A program made the translations under genes and the position numbers. Shown here in pieces: positions 16,938 through 24,554 of a stretch of 64,000 nucleotides of DNA (positions are counted from its first letter, which is position 1; each line of letters begins with the position of its first letter). The notes beneath the pieces were generated by a model. The model saw only the letters and a list, made by a program, of their open reading frames with translations, ran no database searches and was not told the DNA's origin. Source of the DNA: Nonomuraea gerenzanensis (lineage in GTDB: Bacteria; Actinomycetota; Actinomycetes; Streptosporangiales; Streptosporangiaceae); NCBI RefSeq assembly GCF_020215645.1, contig NZ_CP084058.1, forward strand, positions 9,176,001 through 9,240,000, in the 5' to 3' direction.

Positions 16938-17957
16938 TCAGCGCGGGGCGGGGCCCGTGGAGCTGCGGACGACCAGCTCGGTGCCGAGGGAGACGTGCAG
17001 CGCCTCCAGCGTGTGCCTGCTGAGCAGCCGCATCAGCAGGGTGACCGCCATCCGGCCCATCTCCTCCAGCGGCTGGCGCACGGTGGTGAGCGCGGGCGAG
17101 GCCGCCCGGCTGATGTCGATGTCGTCGAAGCCCGCCACCGACAGGTCGCCCGGCACGCTCAGCCCGCGTTCGGCCGCCGCGCGCAGCGCGCCGACCGCCA
17201 TCTTGTCGTTGAACGCCACCAGGGCCGTCGGCCGGTCAGGCAGGGCGAGCAACTCCCTGGCCGCCAGGTAGCCGTGCTCGATGTTCGGCTCGGGCACGTG
17301 GCGCAGCAGCTCGGGGACGGGCAGCACCCCCGCGTCGGCCAGCGAGGCGGTGTAGCCGGCCAGCCTGGCCAAGCTGGGCAGCCACTTCACCGGGCCGCCG
17401 ATGATGCCGACCCGCCGGTGGCCCAGCTCCACCACGTGCGCCATCAGCTTGCGGCCGCCCGCGAAGTGCGCGGCCGACACGGCCACGATGTCCTTCGGCG
17501 GCGGCGTGCGGGGGTCGATCACGACGAAGGGGAAGCCGCGGTCGCGCAGGCGGACCAGCTCCTCGCCCGGCTCGGGCGGCAGGATGAGGATCGCACCCGC
17601 GACACCCGGCCGGTCGGGCAGCCCCGGCAGCACCGCGCTGCGCTGCGCCGCCTCCCCCGCCCCGAGGATCATCTGCCTGCCGTGCAGCTCGATCGTCTCG
17701 CCCACCGAGGAGACGATCAGCCCGAAGTAGTCGGTCAGCACGTACGGGCAGCGCACGTACACCGCGCCACCCGTGGCGTCCGGCGTGGCACGCGGCCTGG
17801 GCGCCTGGTCACCGAGCCGGCCGACCGCCCGCAGCACCAGCTCACGGGTGTGCGGGGCGACGTTGGACTGGCCGTTGAGCACCCGGGAGACGGTCGCGAT
17901 GGACAGCCCCGTCTCGGCCGCGACGTCACGCACCGTCGCCCGCGCCCTGCCCGTCAT
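16938..17957 (-). CDS. LacI-family transcriptional regulator
   Basis: Repressor of 339 aa. The N-terminal helix-turn-helix and hinge are clear (TVRDVAAETGLSIATVSRVLNG, residues about 8-29), followed by a periplasmic-binding-like effector domain with VAGAILILPPEP, VIDPRTPP, ELGHRRVGIIGGP and SVAGFDDIDISRAASPALTTVRQP. Hinge-helix variations make the sugar unpredictable. It is on the same strand as, and 130 bp upstream of, the GH30 gene, so it probably controls that exoenzyme through the repeats at 16844-16935. Confidence 0.93.
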   Translation of the reverse strand: MTGRARATVRDVAAETGLSIATVSRVLNGQSNVAPHTRELVLRAVGRLGDQAPRPRATPDATGGAVYVRCPYVLTDYFGLIVSSVGETIELHGRQMILGAGEAAQRSAVLPGLPDRPGVAGAILILPPEPGEELVRLRDRGFPFVVIDPRTPPPKDIVAVSAAHFAGGRKLMAHVVELGHRRVGIIGGPVKWLPSLARLAGYTASLADAGVLPVPELLRHVPEPNIEHGYLAARELLALPDRPTALVAFNDKMAVGALRAAAERGLSVPGDLSVAGFDDIDISRAASPALTTVRQPLEEMGRMAVTLLMRLLSRHTLEALHVSLGTELVVRSSTGPAPR

Positions 17958-17991
17958 CGCTGCTCCATGCTCGGCTGTGCCGTCAGGATAT

Positions 17992-18534
17992 TCACCGGGT
18001 GAAGCTGATCTCCACCCTGCGGTTCTTGGCCCGGCCCTCGGGGTTGTCGCCGCCGTCCGGCAGGGCGTTGGGTGCCACCGGATCGGCCTCGCCGTGGCCG
18101 GCGACCGTGAACCGGGCGCCGGGGACCAGCTCGGCCAGCGCGGCGCGTACGGCCTGCGCGCGCCGCCGCGACAGCTCCAGGTTGTAGGAGCCGGAGCCCT
18201 TGGCGTCGGTGTAGCCGTCGATGGCGACCGGCTTGCCCGCGGCCTCGGCCTTCAGCGACTCGGCCGCCAGCTCCAGCCGGCTCCTGGCCTTGCCGGTCAG
18301 CGTGGCCTTGTCGAAGGCGAACAGCACGTCGGCGGCGAAGATGATCTTCCGCTGGGTGCCGCGCGTCTCGTCGGTGACCGACTCGTCCAGGTTGGAGATG
18401 CGCTCGCCGATGTCCAGGACCTTGCCGCCGAGGTCCAGGACCGGCGCGGTCACCGGCTCCCCTCCCTCCAGCGGCGGCTGCGTCGGGCTGAGCAGGCCGG
18501 CCAGGAGGGCCGCCGTACTAAGAGATCGGTACAT
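17992..18534 (-). CDS. OmpA-like C-terminal domain protein
   Basis: Protein of 180 aa with a short N-terminal hydrophobic segment (STAALLAGLLSP) and an OmpA/MotB peptidoglycan-binding domain: FAADVLFAFDKATLT, AIDGYTDAKGSGSYNLELSRRRAQAV and the closing GRAKNRRVEISF. In monoderm bacteria such proteins sit on the outer face and may tether the membrane to the wall. The start overlaps the 3-prime end of the upstream lipoprotein gene by 17 bp, so the two products likely work together. Confidence 0.9.
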   Translation of the reverse strand: MYRSLSTAALLAGLLSPTQPPLEGGEPVTAPVLDLGGKVLDIGERISNLDESVTDETRGTQRKIIFAADVLFAFDKATLTGKARSRLELAAESLKAEAAGKPVAIDGYTDAKGSGSYNLELSRRRAQAVRAALAELVPGARFTVAGHGEADPVAPNALPDGGDNPEGRAKNRRVEISFTR

Positions 18535-19090
18535 TCGCCAGCGTCCCCACGTTCGGGATGTGCACGTCCACCGAGCCCACGTCGGCGGGCGGGGCGGCGA
18601 ACGTGGCCGAGAAGACGGCCTTCTGGTCCTGCTTCAGGAACAGCGACTCGATGCGGCTGCACACGCACTTGCCCTCGCTGTCCAGGGCCACGAGGTGCTT
18701 CTTGGCGTTCCGCACGTCCACCAGGAAGACGCCGTCCACGGTCGGGCTCTGCGAGGGCACGGCGGCGAAGGCGTTGTGCACCTGCCAGCCGAGGCCGCCG
18801 CCCTCCTTGGTCACGGTGGCGGTGAAGGTCAGGTTGACGAACCGCTCCCTGCGCAGGAGCTGGACGATCTCCACGTTGAACGTGTGACCCTCGATCGTCC
18901 CCTCCCTGGCGGCCAGGACCTTGTCCGGCGGGACGGTGGCTGCGCTCAAGGAGGGTGCGGCCGTGCTCGCCCGCACGACCGGCTCGGACCGGGACGGCGC
19001 CTGCTCGGCGGCCGGGGCCGGACCGGCGAGCTGGCACCCCGTGGCCAACGCGGCGAGGATCACGACCGTCGAAGCTCTCGTCAGCGTCAT
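18518..19090 (-). CDS. Lipoprotein of unknown function, paired with the OmpA-like protein
   Basis: Lipoprotein of 190 aa with lipobox LATGC at residues 15-19 after a short hydrophobic signal (STVVILAALATGC). A Ser/Ala/Pro-rich linker is followed by an Ig-like beta domain (GHTFNVEIVQLLRRERFVNLTFTATV read in parts, and SRIESLFLKQDQKAVFSATF). No enzyme motif is seen. The ATG at 19090 puts the signal first; longer in-frame starts are not supported. The overlap with the OmpA-like gene suggests that it anchors or presents that protein at the membrane surface. Confidence 0.87.
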   Translation of the reverse strand: MTLTRASTVVILAALATGCQLAGPAPAAEQAPSRSEPVVRASTAAPSLSAATVPPDKVLAAREGTIEGHTFNVEIVQLLRRERFVNLTFTATVTKEGGGLGWQVHNAFAAVPSQSPTVDGVFLVDVRNAKKHLVALDSEGKCVCSRIESLFLKQDQKAVFSATFAAPPADVGSVDVHIPNVGTLANVPIS

Positions 19091-19148
19091 GGGTCGTGGA
19101 GTGTAGCGAGGGATCGGGGCGAGATCCGGGGATTCGCCCCGATCCGTG

Positions 19149-19853
19149 CTAGTCGGTCTCCGTGCTCGTCGCGGTGCGGCGCGTCCGGGCCTGCGGCTTC
19201 TTCCTGCCCGCCACCAGCGTGTCACCGGGAGCGGGCGCGGGAGCCTCGGCCGGCTTGGACTCGGCCGGTTTCGCCTCGGCCGGCTGCGTCCTGGGCCGCG
19301 GGTGCGGTGTCGTGTCCTCCGTGGGGGAGATCTCCGGCTCCGGCTTGGCGGCCTCGGGTTTGTCCGGCTCCCTGAGCGAGGCGATGACCTGGTCGGCCTC
19401 GGTGTCGGCGGCGAACTCGCTGGCCGCCTCCGACTCCCTGCGCCGGATCACCACCATGTGGTCCACCGAGATGCGTCCGGCGCCGACCACGGCGAGCAGG
19501 AGCGAGGCGGCGCCGAGCAGGATGAGCTCGTTCATGGTGATGGGGTTGAGCGGCGGGGCGACCAGGAAGACGGCCATCGCCTCGGCGAAGAGGATCAGCC
19601 CCGTCGTGGAGACGGCGAGGCCGGCGATGAGCAGCGCGCCGCCGATCAGCTCGGTGAGCATGGTGACGGTGGCCCAGGCGCCGGGCGCGGGGGCGCCCTG
19701 CTCCAGGAACTTCGCGCCGGTGATCTTCAGCCCGTCCTCGAGCTTGGTCCACCCGTTGGCGAAGAAGATACCGCCCACCCCGAGGCGGGCGACTAAAGCG
19801 GCAAGATCACGGAGGACCTGTTTCACGGTAGTTGTCTGCCCTAATCGGGACAT
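19149..19853 (-). CDS. DoxX-family membrane protein with acidic/Pro-Ala tail
   Basis: Membrane protein of 234 aa. The DoxX domain occupies about residues 10-135 with four helices (VARLGVGGIFFANGWTKLEDG, AWATVTMLTELIGGALLIAG, LFAEAMAVFLVAPP, LLGAASLLLAVVGAG). A cytoplasmic tail of about 95 residues is rich in Pro, Ala, Glu and Lys (repeats such as AEAKPAESKPAE). The ATG at 19853 has GAGG seven bases upstream; a TTG 12 bases earlier is less likely. Codon 4 is TTA. It follows the DHA2 transporter gene by 8 bp on the same strand, suggesting co-transcription. DoxX proteins are linked to quinone/thiol redox; function here is unknown. Confidence 0.88.
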   Translation of the reverse strand: MSRLGQTTTVKQVLRDLAALVARLGVGGIFFANGWTKLEDGLKITGAKFLEQGAPAPGAWATVTMLTELIGGALLIAGLAVSTTGLILFAEAMAVFLVAPPLNPITMNELILLGAASLLLAVVGAGRISVDHMVVIRRRESEAASEFAADTEADQVIASLREPDKPEAAKPEPEISPTEDTTPHPRPRTQPAEAKPAESKPAEAPAPAPGDTLVAGRKKPQARTRRTATSTETD

Positions 19854-19861
19854 GGCACACC

Positions 19862-21391
19862 TCAATCACGGCTGAGCAGCACGGCCACCACGGCGGCGGT
19901 CAGGCTGAGCAGGACGACGCTCACGACCACGGTCGTGTGCAGGGCGTTGACGAAGGCCCATCGGGCGGCGTCGAGCAGCGCGCCGCCGGTGGTGCCGCCG
20001 ACCTCGTCCGCCACGTGCGCGGCGGCGGCCAGCGACTGCCTGGCCTTGTCCATGCCGCCCTCGGGGACGCCGGGCACGGACGGCAGGCCGGGGGCGTACA
20101 CGATCGCGGTGATCGTGCCGAGCACGGCCACGCCCAGGCCGGCCCCCAGCTCGTACGCGGTCTCCTCGATGGCCGCGGCCCCGCCCGCCTGGGACTCGGG
20201 GGCGGCGGCCATGATGGTGTCGGAGGCGGCGAGCAGCGCCACCTGCACCCCGAACCCGATGCCCACGAAGCAGACCGCGAGCATCACAGGATGCCCCTCG
20301 ACGCCCCACGTCAGGGTGGGGGTCAGGGCCAGCGCGACCAGGCCGAGGCCGCCGCTCATGGTGGCCCGCATGCCGATCCTGGGCAGGATGTGCGCGGCGG
20401 CGAGCCCGCCGGTGATGGCCGACAGGACCAGGGGCAACATCCGCAGCGCCGCGCGCACGGGGCTGTCGCCCAGCACGAGCTGCAGGTACTGGGCGAGCAT
20501 GAGCTGCAGGCCGACCAGCGCGAACACGCCGAGCAGCACGCCCACGACCCCGGTCGTGAACTCGCGCCGCCTGAACAGCCCGATCTCCAGGAACGGCGCG
20601 GGCAGCCGGGTCTGCCGCCGCGCGAACGCCACCAGCAGCGCCAGCCCGGCCAGGAACACCACGGCCGACGCCCAGAACGGCATCAGGCTGCCCGAGCCCG
20701 CCTCCTTGAGCCCGAACGCCAGCGCCAGGATGCCGGTCACCGACAGGACGGCGCTGACCGCGTCCCACGGCCGGTCGCGGCGCTCGCGCGACTCGGGCAG
20801 CAGCCGGATCGCGGCAGGCAGCAGGAGCAGCAGGATCGGCACGTTGATCAGGAAGACCGCGCCCCACCAGAAGCCGACGAGCACGCCACCGATGAGCGGC
20901 CCCACCGCGGCGCCGGCCGCCGCCACGGCGCTCCAGACGCCCAGGGCGATGGCCCGCTCGCGCCGGTCGGTGAAGACCTGGCGGATCAGCGACAGGGTGG
21001 CCGGCATGATCATCGCGCCGCCCACGCCGAGCAGCGCTCTGGCCAGGATCAACGTCAGCGGGGTCGGGGCGAACGCGGCCCCGGCCGAGGCCAGGCCGAA
21101 CAGCACGAAGCCCCACAGGACCAGCCGCTTGCGGCCGTACTTGTCGCCGAGCGTGCCGAACATGATCAGCAGCGGCGCGACCACCAGCGAGTAGACGTCG
21201 ATGATCCACAGCAGTTGCACGGCGGAGGGTTCGAGCGCGGCCGTGAGCGCGGGCACCGCGATGTGCAGGACGGTGGCGTCGACCGTGATGAGCAGCAGGC
21301 TCAGGCAGAGCAGCACCAGGATGGACCAGCGATGGTCCTTGGGGTCGCGGTCGGCAGTGCGTACGAAGGATGCGGCCTGTGTGACGGTCAT
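19862..21391 (-). CDS. MFS drug exporter, DHA2 (14-helix) family
   Basis: Transporter of 509 aa with 14 predicted helices. The DHA2 signature is seen early: DATVLHIAVPALTAAL after the first helix, LGDKYGRKRLVLWG in the loop 2-3 motif A, RALLGVGGAMIMPATLSLI for motif C-like region. It is expected to export toxic cations or antibiotics by proton antiport. The ATG at 21391 has GAGGAGG directly upstream. It is divergent from the TPR gene and co-directional with DoxX. No TetR regulator is adjacent. Confidence 0.92.
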   Translation of the reverse strand: MTVTQAASFVRTADRDPKDHRWSILVLLCLSLLLITVDATVLHIAVPALTAALEPSAVQLLWIIDVYSLVVAPLLIMFGTLGDKYGRKRLVLWGFVLFGLASAGAAFAPTPLTLILARALLGVGGAMIMPATLSLIRQVFTDRRERAIALGVWSAVAAAGAAVGPLIGGVLVGFWWGAVFLINVPILLLLLPAAIRLLPESRERRDRPWDAVSAVLSVTGILALAFGLKEAGSGSLMPFWASAVVFLAGLALLVAFARRQTRLPAPFLEIGLFRRREFTTGVVGVLLGVFALVGLQLMLAQYLQLVLGDSPVRAALRMLPLVLSAITGGLAAAHILPRIGMRATMSGGLGLVALALTPTLTWGVEGHPVMLAVCFVGIGFGVQVALLAASDTIMAAAPESQAGGAAAIEETAYELGAGLGVAVLGTITAIVYAPGLPSVPGVPEGGMDKARQSLAAAAHVADEVGGTTGGALLDAARWAFVNALHTTVVVSVVLLSLTAAVVAVLLSRD

Positions 21392-21583
21392 GGGCCTCCT
21401 CGCAGGCCGATCCGCTTCACAGGGCCCGCACGTGCTGGTGGTCGGCGGCGCCGGACCCACGGCTCGTCACGCGCTCCCTTCGAGCTCCGCGGCCTGGCTC
21501 AGGCGCTCCCGGCTTGCGTGGCAGCTTAGGCCATGCCGGGTGGTTGTGATAGCGGTATCGGCCGATCCACGGTCACCGCACAC

Positions 21584-21595
21584 CTCTCTAGAGAG
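21584..21595. promoter_or_regulatory. 12-bp perfect palindrome in the MFS/TPR divergent region
   Basis: CTCTCTAGAGAG is a perfect 12-bp palindrome between the divergent MFS and TPR genes, about 50 bp from the TPR start. It may be an operator for an unidentified dimeric regulator. Chance occurrence cannot be excluded. Confidence 0.3.
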
Positions 21596-21643
21596 ATACA
21601 GCCATATGTCGGTATCTATCCAACAATCGCCCGCCAGCCGATC

Positions 21644-23467
21644 ATGGGACTCGTGGGGACCGATGAAAGTGGCAGAAAAGGCAACCTTTCCGACCGGTCC
21701 TCACGTGAATGGTGCGAGGAGGCCCTGACCAGGCTGGACGCCGGCCGCCCCGAGTCCGCGCTGGACGCCGCCCGCCGCGCCGCCGACCTGGACCCGGGCT
21801 CGGAGTGGGCGCATCGGCTGATCAGCCTGGCGCACGAGCGGCTGGGCCGCGACGCCGAGGCCGTGCCCGCCGCCGAGCGGGCCGTGGAGCTGGCTCGCGG
21901 CTCGTGGCAGGCCCGGCTGCGCCTGGCCGCGGTGCTGCGCCGTACGCCGGGACGCTGGGCGGAGGCGGTCGAGCAGGCGGAGCTGGCCAGGAAGTTCGCG
22001 CCCGAGGAGGCGGGGCCCGAGGTGATGCTCGGCGACCTGGCGCTGCTGCGCGGCGACCACGCCGGCGCCGAGCGCCGCTACCGGGCCGCACTCGCCATCG
22101 ACCCCGGCGACCCGCAGGCCCGTGTGAACCTGGGCCTGGCGCTGCTGCGCTGGGACCGGCCCCGCCCGCACCACGACCCGGCCTGGCCGGTCGATCCACG
22201 CGAGACGGGCCGGGCCAGGCGCGCGCTGGAGGTCTGGTCCCGGCAGGTGCGCCTGTTGCTCGCGGCGGCCACGCTCGGGATCGCCGGGGCCGCGCTGCTG
22301 CTCGACCGGGGCGCCGAGGCGCTGCTGGGCGGCTGTGCCGTGCTCCTGCTGCTGGTGCCGCTCACCGTGCGGCAGGCGCGGCGGGTCGGCGGCCGGCCGT
22401 ACGTGGGGGCGATGTTCGGGCGGGATCCGTGGTTCGGGGTCTCGGTGGTGTCGGCCGCTCTCTCCGTGGTCGCGTTCGCCGCGTGGCTGCTGCTCGGCGC
22501 CGTACGGGTGCTGCCGTCCCTGCTCGATCCGGTCTGGGCGGGGCTGGCGGGCATCCTGGTGCTCGGCTGGCCTGCGCTGGCCTGCGTACGGGTGCTGGCC
22601 GAGTCGTGGCGCGGGCATCCGCTGCGGGCGCTGGCCGCTACGGAGCCGGCGCGGGAAGGCGAGCGGACCGCCAGGCGCAACGCCGGGGTGGCACTGTGGA
22701 TCGTGCTCGGCAGGACGTGGTCGGTGCTGGTGACGCTGGTCGCCGGGGCGCTGGTGGTGGAGCCGGGGGCGGCGGTGGTCGCCGTGGCGGTGCCGTATCC
22801 CATGGTGCGCGGCTACCTGCGCGCCCGCCGGTGGAGCGATCCGTGGCTGGCCGCCGCGACCTGGCTGGTGGTGCCGGCGGCCGTGGCGTGCGCGGCGGGC
22901 GGGCTCCTCGCCGTGACAGGCGGGACGGCGGGTGGCGGCGCGGACACGGCGGCGGGCGCGGCGGCGGGCGCGGCGGCGGTGGGGGTGCCGGCGGCGGCGT
23001 GGGCGTGGCGGATCGGGCTCGGCGCGCTGGCCGCGGCGGCGCTCGTGCTCGCGCTGCGGGGCCTGCACGCCTGGTGGCGGGGCGGGCCGGGGCCGTGGCG
23101 CTCCTCTCTGCTGATGTGCGACCTGCCGGTGGGCGCGGGGCCGTCGGTCGCGCTCGACCCCGAGGTGCGGCAGACCTTCTCCTACGCCCGCAGCATCGTC
23201 CTGTCCTACGGCGACGCGCTCGGCCCCCGGGTGGCGGGCGCGGTGGCGTCCGTCACCTCCTCGGGTGAGCTGCGCCTGATCGCCGAGACGGCGGCGTGGG
23301 AGGCGATAGAGCAGGACCCTAGGGTGGCGGTGTTCGCCACCGACCCGTTGCAGCGGCGCTTCTGGGTCGAGGTCCGCGGCATCGCCAGGGCCGACTCCGA
23401 CGTCCTGCGCGTGACGCCCAAGCAGGTGCTGTTCGGCGAGTTCCCCGGACGGCACCAGCGCCGCTGA
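21644..23467 (+). CDS. TPR-repeat multispanning membrane protein, unknown function
   Basis: Protein of about 607 aa. Residues 20-170 form three to four TPR-like helical pairs (EEALTRLDAGRPESALDAAR, DLALLRGDHAGAERRYRAAL with AIDPGDPQARVNLGLALL). From about residue 210 there are some eight hydrophobic helices with an Ala/Gly-rich loop (about 425-450), and a soluble C-terminal domain of about 100 residues (DPEVRQTFSYARSIVLSYGD, WVEVRGIARADSDVLRV). No enzyme motif is recognised. The ATG at 21644 is chosen because homology-like TPR sequence starts right after it; ribosome-site support is weak. It may act as a scaffold for an envelope complex. Confidence 0.75.
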   Translation: MGLVGTDESGRKGNLSDRSSREWCEEALTRLDAGRPESALDAARRAADLDPGSEWAHRLISLAHERLGRDAEAVPAAERAVELARGSWQARLRLAAVLRRTPGRWAEAVEQAELARKFAPEEAGPEVMLGDLALLRGDHAGAERRYRAALAIDPGDPQARVNLGLALLRWDRPRPHHDPAWPVDPRETGRARRALEVWSRQVRLLLAAATLGIAGAALLLDRGAEALLGGCAVLLLLVPLTVRQARRVGGRPYVGAMFGRDPWFGVSVVSAALSVVAFAAWLLLGAVRVLPSLLDPVWAGLAGILVLGWPALACVRVLAESWRGHPLRALAATEPAREGERTARRNAGVALWIVLGRTWSVLVTLVAGALVVEPGAAVVAVAVPYPMVRGYLRARRWSDPWLAAATWLVVPAAVACAAGGLLAVTGGTAGGGADTAAGAAAGAAAVGVPAAAWAWRIGLGALAAAALVLALRGLHAWWRGGPGPWRSSLLMCDLPVGAGPSVALDPEVRQTFSYARSIVLSYGDALGPRVAGAVASVTSSGELRLIAETAAWEAIEQDPRVAVFATDPLQRRFWVEVRGIARADSDVLRVTPKQVLFGEFPGRHQRR

Positions 23468-23536
23468 CGCGGGAGTGGTCGGCGGGCACCGGCGCCGCTG
23501 ACGCGGGAGCGGTCGGCGGACACCGGCGCCGCTGAG
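23452..23536. repeat. 34-bp tandem repeat (2.5 copies) across the TPR gene stop
   Basis: Units at 23452-23485 and 23486-23519 differ at two positions, and a third partial copy runs to 23536. Each contains GCGCCGCTGACGCGGGAG. The TPR stop TGA (23465-23467) lies inside the first unit and is repeated in the second and third. Confidence 0.9.
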
Positions 23537-23579
23537 CTCAAGAACGGCCGGCCCTCTGGCGCGGCGCGGCGGCAGCGAG

Positions 23580-23594
23580 TAGAACGTTGTTCTA
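23580..23594. promoter_or_regulatory. Operator-like inverted repeat on the dehalogenase start codon
   Basis: TAGAAC-GTT-GTTCTA is a perfect 6-bp inverted repeat with a 3-bp spacer. Its last base is the A of the dehalogenase ATG. The form is typical of TetR-family operators. There is no ribosome site upstream of the ATG, so the transcript may be leaderless and the operator would cover the transcription start. Confidence 0.5.
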
Positions 23595-24490
23595 TGCGGA
23601 TCCTGCGCACGCCGGACGATCGGTTCGCGACCCTGCCCGACTTCCCCCACGAGCCCCGCTACGCCGAGGTCGGCGACGGCCTGCGCATGGCCTACGTCGA
23701 GACGGGCCCCGCCGGCGGCGAGCCCGTCGTGCTCCTGCACGGCGAGCCGAGCTGGTCCTTCCTCTACCGCCACGTCATGACCGAGCTGGCCGCGGCCGGG
23801 CTGCGCGCGATCGCGCCGGACCTGATCGGGTTCGGCCGCTCCGACAAGCCCGCCGACCTGGCCGACCACACCTACGCCCGGCACGTCGAGTGGACCCGCG
23901 CCCTGCTGCTCGACGCGCTCGGCCTGGGCGGCATGACCGTCGTCGGCCAGGACTGGGGCGGTCTGATCGGGCTGCGGCTGGCCGCCGAGCACCCCGAGCG
24001 GGTGGCCAGGATCGTGGCCGCCAACACGGGCTTGCCGACAGGTGACATTCCCATGCCCGAGGTGTGGCACCGTTTCAGGGACGCGGTGCTCAAGGCCCCC
24101 GTGCTGGACATCGCCAGGTTCGTCCAGTCCGGTTGCCGCAGCGAGCTGCCGCAGGAGGTGCGGGCGGCCTACGACGCGCCGTTCCCGGACGAGTCGTACA
24201 AGGCGGGGCCGCGCGCGATGCCCGGGCTGGTGCCGATCACGCCCGACGACCCCGCCGCGCCCGCCAACCGCGCTGCCTGGCAGATTCTCACGACGCTCGA
24301 CAGGCCGTTCCTGGTGGCGTTCTCCGACGGGGATCCCATCACGGGGGGCATGGCTCCCATATTGCGCAAATCGCTGCGCGGCGCGGCTGGCCTGCGACAT
24401 CCTGTGATCAAGGGCGCCGGGCACTTCCTCCAAGAGGACGCGGGGCCCGAACTCGGCCGTCAGATAGCCCTTTTCGTGACCTCCACCTAG
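23594..24490 (+). CDS. Haloalkane dehalogenase-like alpha/beta hydrolase
   Basis: Alpha/beta hydrolase, 298 aa, of the haloalkane dehalogenase group. The nucleophile elbow is VVGQDWGG with Asp120 and halide-binding Trp121. The oxyanion segment is LLHGEPSWSFLYRH (residues 48-61) and the catalytic His is His277 in GAGHFLQED. Asp rather than Ser as nucleophile plus adjacent Trp favours C-halogen cleavage; some relatives act on epoxides or unknown esters. The ATG at 23594 overlaps an inverted repeat, suggesting tight repression. It stands alone between the TPR and AAA genes. Confidence 0.88.
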   Translation: MRILRTPDDRFATLPDFPHEPRYAEVGDGLRMAYVETGPAGGEPVVLLHGEPSWSFLYRHVMTELAAAGLRAIAPDLIGFGRSDKPADLADHTYARHVEWTRALLLDALGLGGMTVVGQDWGGLIGLRLAAEHPERVARIVAANTGLPTGDIPMPEVWHRFRDAVLKAPVLDIARFVQSGCRSELPQEVRAAYDAPFPDESYKAGPRAMPGLVPITPDDPAAPANRAAWQILTTLDRPFLVAFSDGDPITGGMAPILRKSLRGAAGLRHPVIKGAGHFLQEDAGPELGRQIALFVTST

Positions 24491-24497
24491 CGTGTCA

Positions 24498-24518
24498 GGA
24501 CCGCCCAATAGTCGGTCC
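24498..24518 (+). terminator. Small hairpin after the dehalogenase gene
   Basis: GGACCG and CGGTCC form a 6-bp inverted repeat with a 9-base loop starting 8 bp after the dehalogenase TAG. It may be a weak terminator or an operator for the following AAA gene. Confidence 0.3.
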
Positions 24519-24554
24519 GGTGCGGTATAACCGGGGGCGGACCGGGGAGGCGTG

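Noticed and set aside
21701..24508. Long minus-strand frame of over 900 codons opposite the TPR and dehalogenase genes
   Set aside because: Composition is Arg/Pro/His/Gly-rich as expected of antisense high-GC DNA, with no domains. Plus-strand genes there have clear motifs.
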